This document shows, piece after piece, positions 42,185 through 45,424 of a stretch of DNA of 45,424 bases; the first letter of the stretch is position 1; each line of letters starts with the position of its first letter. This stretch comes from Gnetum montanum (lineage: Eukaryota > Streptophyta > Gnetopsida > Gnetales > Gnetaceae). Both the position numbers and the translations under genes were made by a program. The notes under the pieces were generated by a model. The model was not told the DNA's origin, searched no databases, and worked only from the letters and a program-made list of their open reading frames with translations. Where the stretch lies: the NCBI GenBank assembly GCA_015680685.1, contig MNCI01029622.1, positions 800,546 through 845,969 on the forward strand. Direction: 5' to 3'.

Positions 42185-44660
42185 CATAGGAGGTCCCCCC
42201 AAGCCGAATTCAAGTCACCACAGGATCTTCTCTTCAGAAACACTTGCCCAGTCTGTCCCATCGAGACCCAAGTCAATATCTACCAGAGCCTTTCCCTTGT
42301 CAACATCTGACCAGGTGGGACATTTCAAAGGCAATTCGCCCACCAACACCTCCCAGAGGCTGTCGTTATCCGCCGTTTAGGAGATTCCATCTCTACAATT
42401 GTGTTTTGGGTGAATGTGTCAAAGGCAGAGCGCAAACTAAGACCCTCCACAAACATTTCTAACTGTCGCTTCTCAATAGACACTTCTTTTAGCGACTTCT
42501 TGTACTGGTGTTTGTGGTTCTTCTCATCTTGCCCCCATTTGCGTACTTTGGAGGCGAAAGCCTTCCAATCTTGGCATTTTGTGTTCAGCAAATCAATTTG
42601 GGCCCTGCGCTCCCCTAGTCTCCGTATCAGCCCCGCATGGCGATTGAGTAGGTTCCAATACCTTGTATACGTGACCTCGGAGGTCTGTCAAGAGCGATCA
42701 TTGCTTAATTTAGCTGCAGCGAACTCGTATCGGGCCTTCAGATCGTCACGTTCAGTTGACAATTCAGAATTCTCATTCTCTTTCGCCTAAATTTGGAGCC
42801 ACAATTGTTCAATGGATCGCCTACACGTCCATACCGCTTTGGCATTGTGAACGAAACCCTCTACTACCTCTTCGTAAACAAGTCTGGGCACTTGTTCAAC
42901 TTCTGGGGAAAGTGTAGGCAAACTCTCCATATTGACAGGTTCGGACGGATCCCACCTCAGTTGGGCACTTGTCCATAGGGAAAAGGCAAACGTTAGAACA
43001 AACAGAATTGAGCATCAAACTTTAGCGTAGTAAAAATCTTTGGATGCATCCATACCTATGTCAGGATTGATCCCTTCGATCTGCTCGAAAACCTCTTCGG
43101 CCACCCCAGCTACGAAATCCCTTTTACTTAGCATTTCCATCCAAGTAAAAGGTCCATAGGTGCGCGAGGCGCTAACCTTTGGAGGCACTTCGGGGGGGAT
43201 CTCTGACTCCTTTTCTGGGATGGTCTCACTCTCCTCTGAGTCAAAAGAAAAAAAAAATTTCACAATAAGGTAATCCAGGAATATATTAGGCTACACAACT
43301 AGGTAAAGAGACATACCGTTCCCTCTGATCTCCTCCTGCGTCGGAGGGTCTCCAAGCTCAAGATTCCCCGTAAGAAAGCTGCTGAACATTTCTTCAGTTT
43401 CTGCTTGGTCATCTAGGGGTACGGTACCTCCAGTTCCACCTGTTCCCTCCCCCAGCAATTCGGTTCCTCCCGCCGGGTCAGTTAACTCCTCGTCCTCTGG
43501 TATGGTCTGCAAATCGTGTCTCTTGACTGCTCAATTCAAAACAAATGAAGTCAGTCGCATACAACCAGTAACCGTTAAAACTATTTGTAAGACAAGTGAA
43601 ACAAAAATAAGAAGTTTACCAGGAATTTTAAATCGAATCCGCTTTACTCTGGGCTGCTCAATCTCACTAGTCCCCTCAGCCATGCTGTCACGCTTCCCCA
43701 ACTTGGATTTCGCTCTGCCTATTGTTTCCTTGACCACCCGCTCCGCCTTCTTTGCAGTATAGGGTACTTCATCAGGTTCCAACCCTATACTGTCGCGTGT
43801 GTGAAGCGATGGACCAGACGATCCACCCGTGGTGATCGTAAGGGATTCATCAATCCACTCGGGGACGTCTTGGGACTTGGCTGTGTCAAATAAGTGGTTC
43901 ACCCAGGGGCGAGATAACTGGTACCTAGCACGCAAAACAAATTTGTTTTCCCCACGAACCACCAAAAATTCGGCCAAGCGATGAATATAGCCGGTGAAGA
44001 AGGCGAAGGTAAAATGGGACTGCGCCTCTATGTTTGAACGCAGCCGCTCTATCTCTTTGGTCATCCCTGATAATAAAAATTCGGCCCAGTTGTAGCGCAC
44101 GCCAGCCTCTAGAACAGTGCGCATGACTCGCACTGCTTCAACCCCGAGACTCTTGACTTGAGATAGAGTCTTCGGAAACAAACGCGCTCTAAATAGGGGA
44201 TAAAGCTCGTTGACTTACTTAACCTTCGTTCTCCCCTGCATTGGGAATCCTTTGGCACCCTTCATCACCCCTAGCCAATCCTCTAAATCGCAGATCATGT
44301 CAATTTCTTTATGCGTCCTGTCCGTAACGACTTTTACGCCACTTGTAGGTACGCCAAAGAAATCCACAAAAAATTGAGGTGATAATTCAAAAATCACTTT
44401 AACACCCCTAATACGGGCGCTATAGCAGGAGACGGATCTGTCAAATGAATCCACAATCCCGATCATCTCCGCTATAGACACATTTGGGCTAAGGGCCACA
44501 AAGAGTGCCAGGAGGCCGGCATGTTCCAAACAGGCAACAATAGATGGCGAAGCTTTTTTCTGTAACCACTTCTGGGCGGCACTGGTTTCACGTAATTTCA
44601 TTGAAAGAGTAGTTTCAGTCCTCCCGGTCACAACGGAATCCCCGTCGGAGGTGGTGCCAG

Positions 44661-44750
44661 CTGTAAAGGCAAACCCAAAACCTTCATATTAGTTTGACAC
44701 TTGGCAGTTGACCAAACCAAACACGACATCTAGGAAACATTGCCACTTAC
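44661..44750 (-). other. Intron 2 seen in the E5 antisense gene
   Basis: 90 bp, donor TGAAA/GTAAGT and acceptor GCCTTTACAG/CTGG. Frame is kept across the join. Confidence 0.75.
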
Positions 44751-45019
44751 TTTCAGTGTTGGACTTTGAGGTTTCGGCCAGATTGGAAGCAGATGGGAAA
44801 ATTGGCCCATTAGGGGCCCAGTCGGCATGCAACCAGCCACGCGCAGTACATTGTGCAAAATCCTTTGAAAATCTCTTGGGGAAGTTCTTCATGGCGTCCC
44901 TAGTATGGGCCAAAACGGTCCCGCAAAGGGTGGGACCCACCATGAACACTTCCACAGCCATACACGCCAATCCAATCCCATCGTCGCCCGCGTAAGCCCC
45001 ATCTGGCGTAACTTTTGGC

Positions 45020-45107
45020 CTGCGGGAAGGTGAAAACATGTGTCAAAATGAGAGTAAGTATTTGAATGTGAGAAAGAGAGGAATAACCAAAGCTAAGATG
45101 AAATTAC
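45020..45107 (-). other. Intron 1 seen in the E5 antisense gene
   Basis: 88 bp, donor GGAAAG/GTAATT, acceptor TTCCCGCAG/GCC, splitting an Arg codon after VE. The E3 counterpart (24624-24698) splits the same codon. Confidence 0.75.
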
Positions 45108-45424
45108 CTTTCCACCCGGTATACTGTGCCAGGGGGATTCTGAAACAAAGTGTGCGCGCGGCCAGCTAAGAACAATGTGTTGTTGATATAGTTGGGTCCC
45201 CGCGGCAGCTGGTCCCACACACGTGTCAACGGACGGGCCGATTTCGGACCACCGGGGGGAACACCCTCAGCGACAAGCGGCCCTTCATCAATGTCCTCCA
45301 TAAACATCCTGACGCCTTCTGCTGCGCCGGGTAACATGACCTCAATAATACTCTGTGCCACATCCTCGCCTAGGTGAGACCAAACCACGACATTGAAATG
45401 GTCCAGCAAGAAGGCCAAAAATCC

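Larger units (their letters stand above)
35788..45424 (+). mobile_element. E5: Tat-lineage element nested in E4 gag, open to the right
   Basis: 1133-bp LTR, primer binding site, array leader, gag-protease (37356-41503), TAAACT array and most of a minus-strand spliced gene reaching the window end. RT to integrase and the 3' LTR should follow to the right. acacc at 35783-35787 is the expected left target duplication. It must be younger than E4, which it interrupts. Confidence 0.85.
41981..45424 (-). pseudogene. E5 antisense spliced gene, 5' end beyond the window
   Basis: Seven minus-strand exons read in order: A 45424-45108, B 45019-44751, C 44660-43620, D 43526-43317, E from 43235 to about 43056, F from about 42970 to 42185, G 42082-41981 with a TAG stop. 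Five of the six introns have clear GT-AG ends (88-102 bp, with some shorter) and matching phase; E/F is unresolved. A and B resemble an FCP1-type HAD domain (FNVVVWSHLGEDVAQSI; NNTLFLAGRAHTLFQNPPG). C resembles the putative plant transposon protein family (IRGVKVIFELSPQFFVDF, then FGVPTSG). D and E are acidic; F is long, charged and probably coiled-coil; G is Gly/Glu-rich. Breaks: stops at 44215, about 42787 and 42687, and a frameshift near 42380. Function is unknown. Confidence 0.75.

Overview
The window is a gene-poor stretch of nuclear DNA from a large-genome plant, made almost entirely of decayed and nested Ty3/gypsy LTR retrotransposons. The case for a plant rests on four things: plant-type Gag, a pol with the dual RNase H of the Tat lineage, short T-rich GT-AG introns, and complete LTR pairs. 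I cannot name the species, and I see no ordinary host gene. I label the elements E1 to E5.

Layout. 1-1171: flanking DNA with a weak degenerate repeat. 1177-8008: E1 (+), complete, with a perfect 5-bp target duplication (ggtga). It has a gag-protease frame joined directly to the C-terminal tail of integrase, with no RT, RNase H or integrase core. 8014-9122: non-coding DNA. 9128-15570: E2 (-), an LTR pair around a gag-only reading frame. 15571-16208: flanking DNA with a tRNA-derived SINE-like piece. 16209-31855: E3 (+), a Tat-lineage element with 5' LTR, gag, protease, an antisense gene, RT, two RNases H, integrase and the start of its 3' LTR. 31856-35787: E4 (+), inserted in the 3' LTR of E3. 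35788-45424: E5 (+), inserted in the gag of E4. The remainders of E5, E4 and E3 should lie to the right of the window.

The most interesting feature is a spliced gene on the antisense strand of the Tat elements. It lies between the protease and, in E3, the reverse transcriptase, and is seen independently in E3 (about 23.2-25.15 kb, perhaps from 26.03 kb) and E5 (41.98-45.42 kb, running off the window). Both copies encode a diverged FCP1/NLI-type HAD phosphatase-like domain lacking the expected acidic residues, then a region resembling the 'putative plant transposon protein' family. E5 also keeps acidic, coiled-coil and Gly/Glu-rich exons that E3 lacks. Exon borders match at the sites that can be compared. 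Ogre-type Tat elements are known to carry an intron between protease and RT, so this gene may sit inside the sense-strand intron.

The elements also carry dense short motif arrays: TACGC/GCGTA palindromes in LTRs, leaders and upstream of the antisense gene; regularly spaced TAAACT boxes between coding blocks; and TGACGTCA-like sites upstream of the E2 TATA box. The LTRs of E3-E5 share a U5 hairpin that is perfect in E4 and preserved in the others. Most coding breaks are stop codons where a relative has Gln or Arg, as expected from C-to-T decay of methylated DNA.
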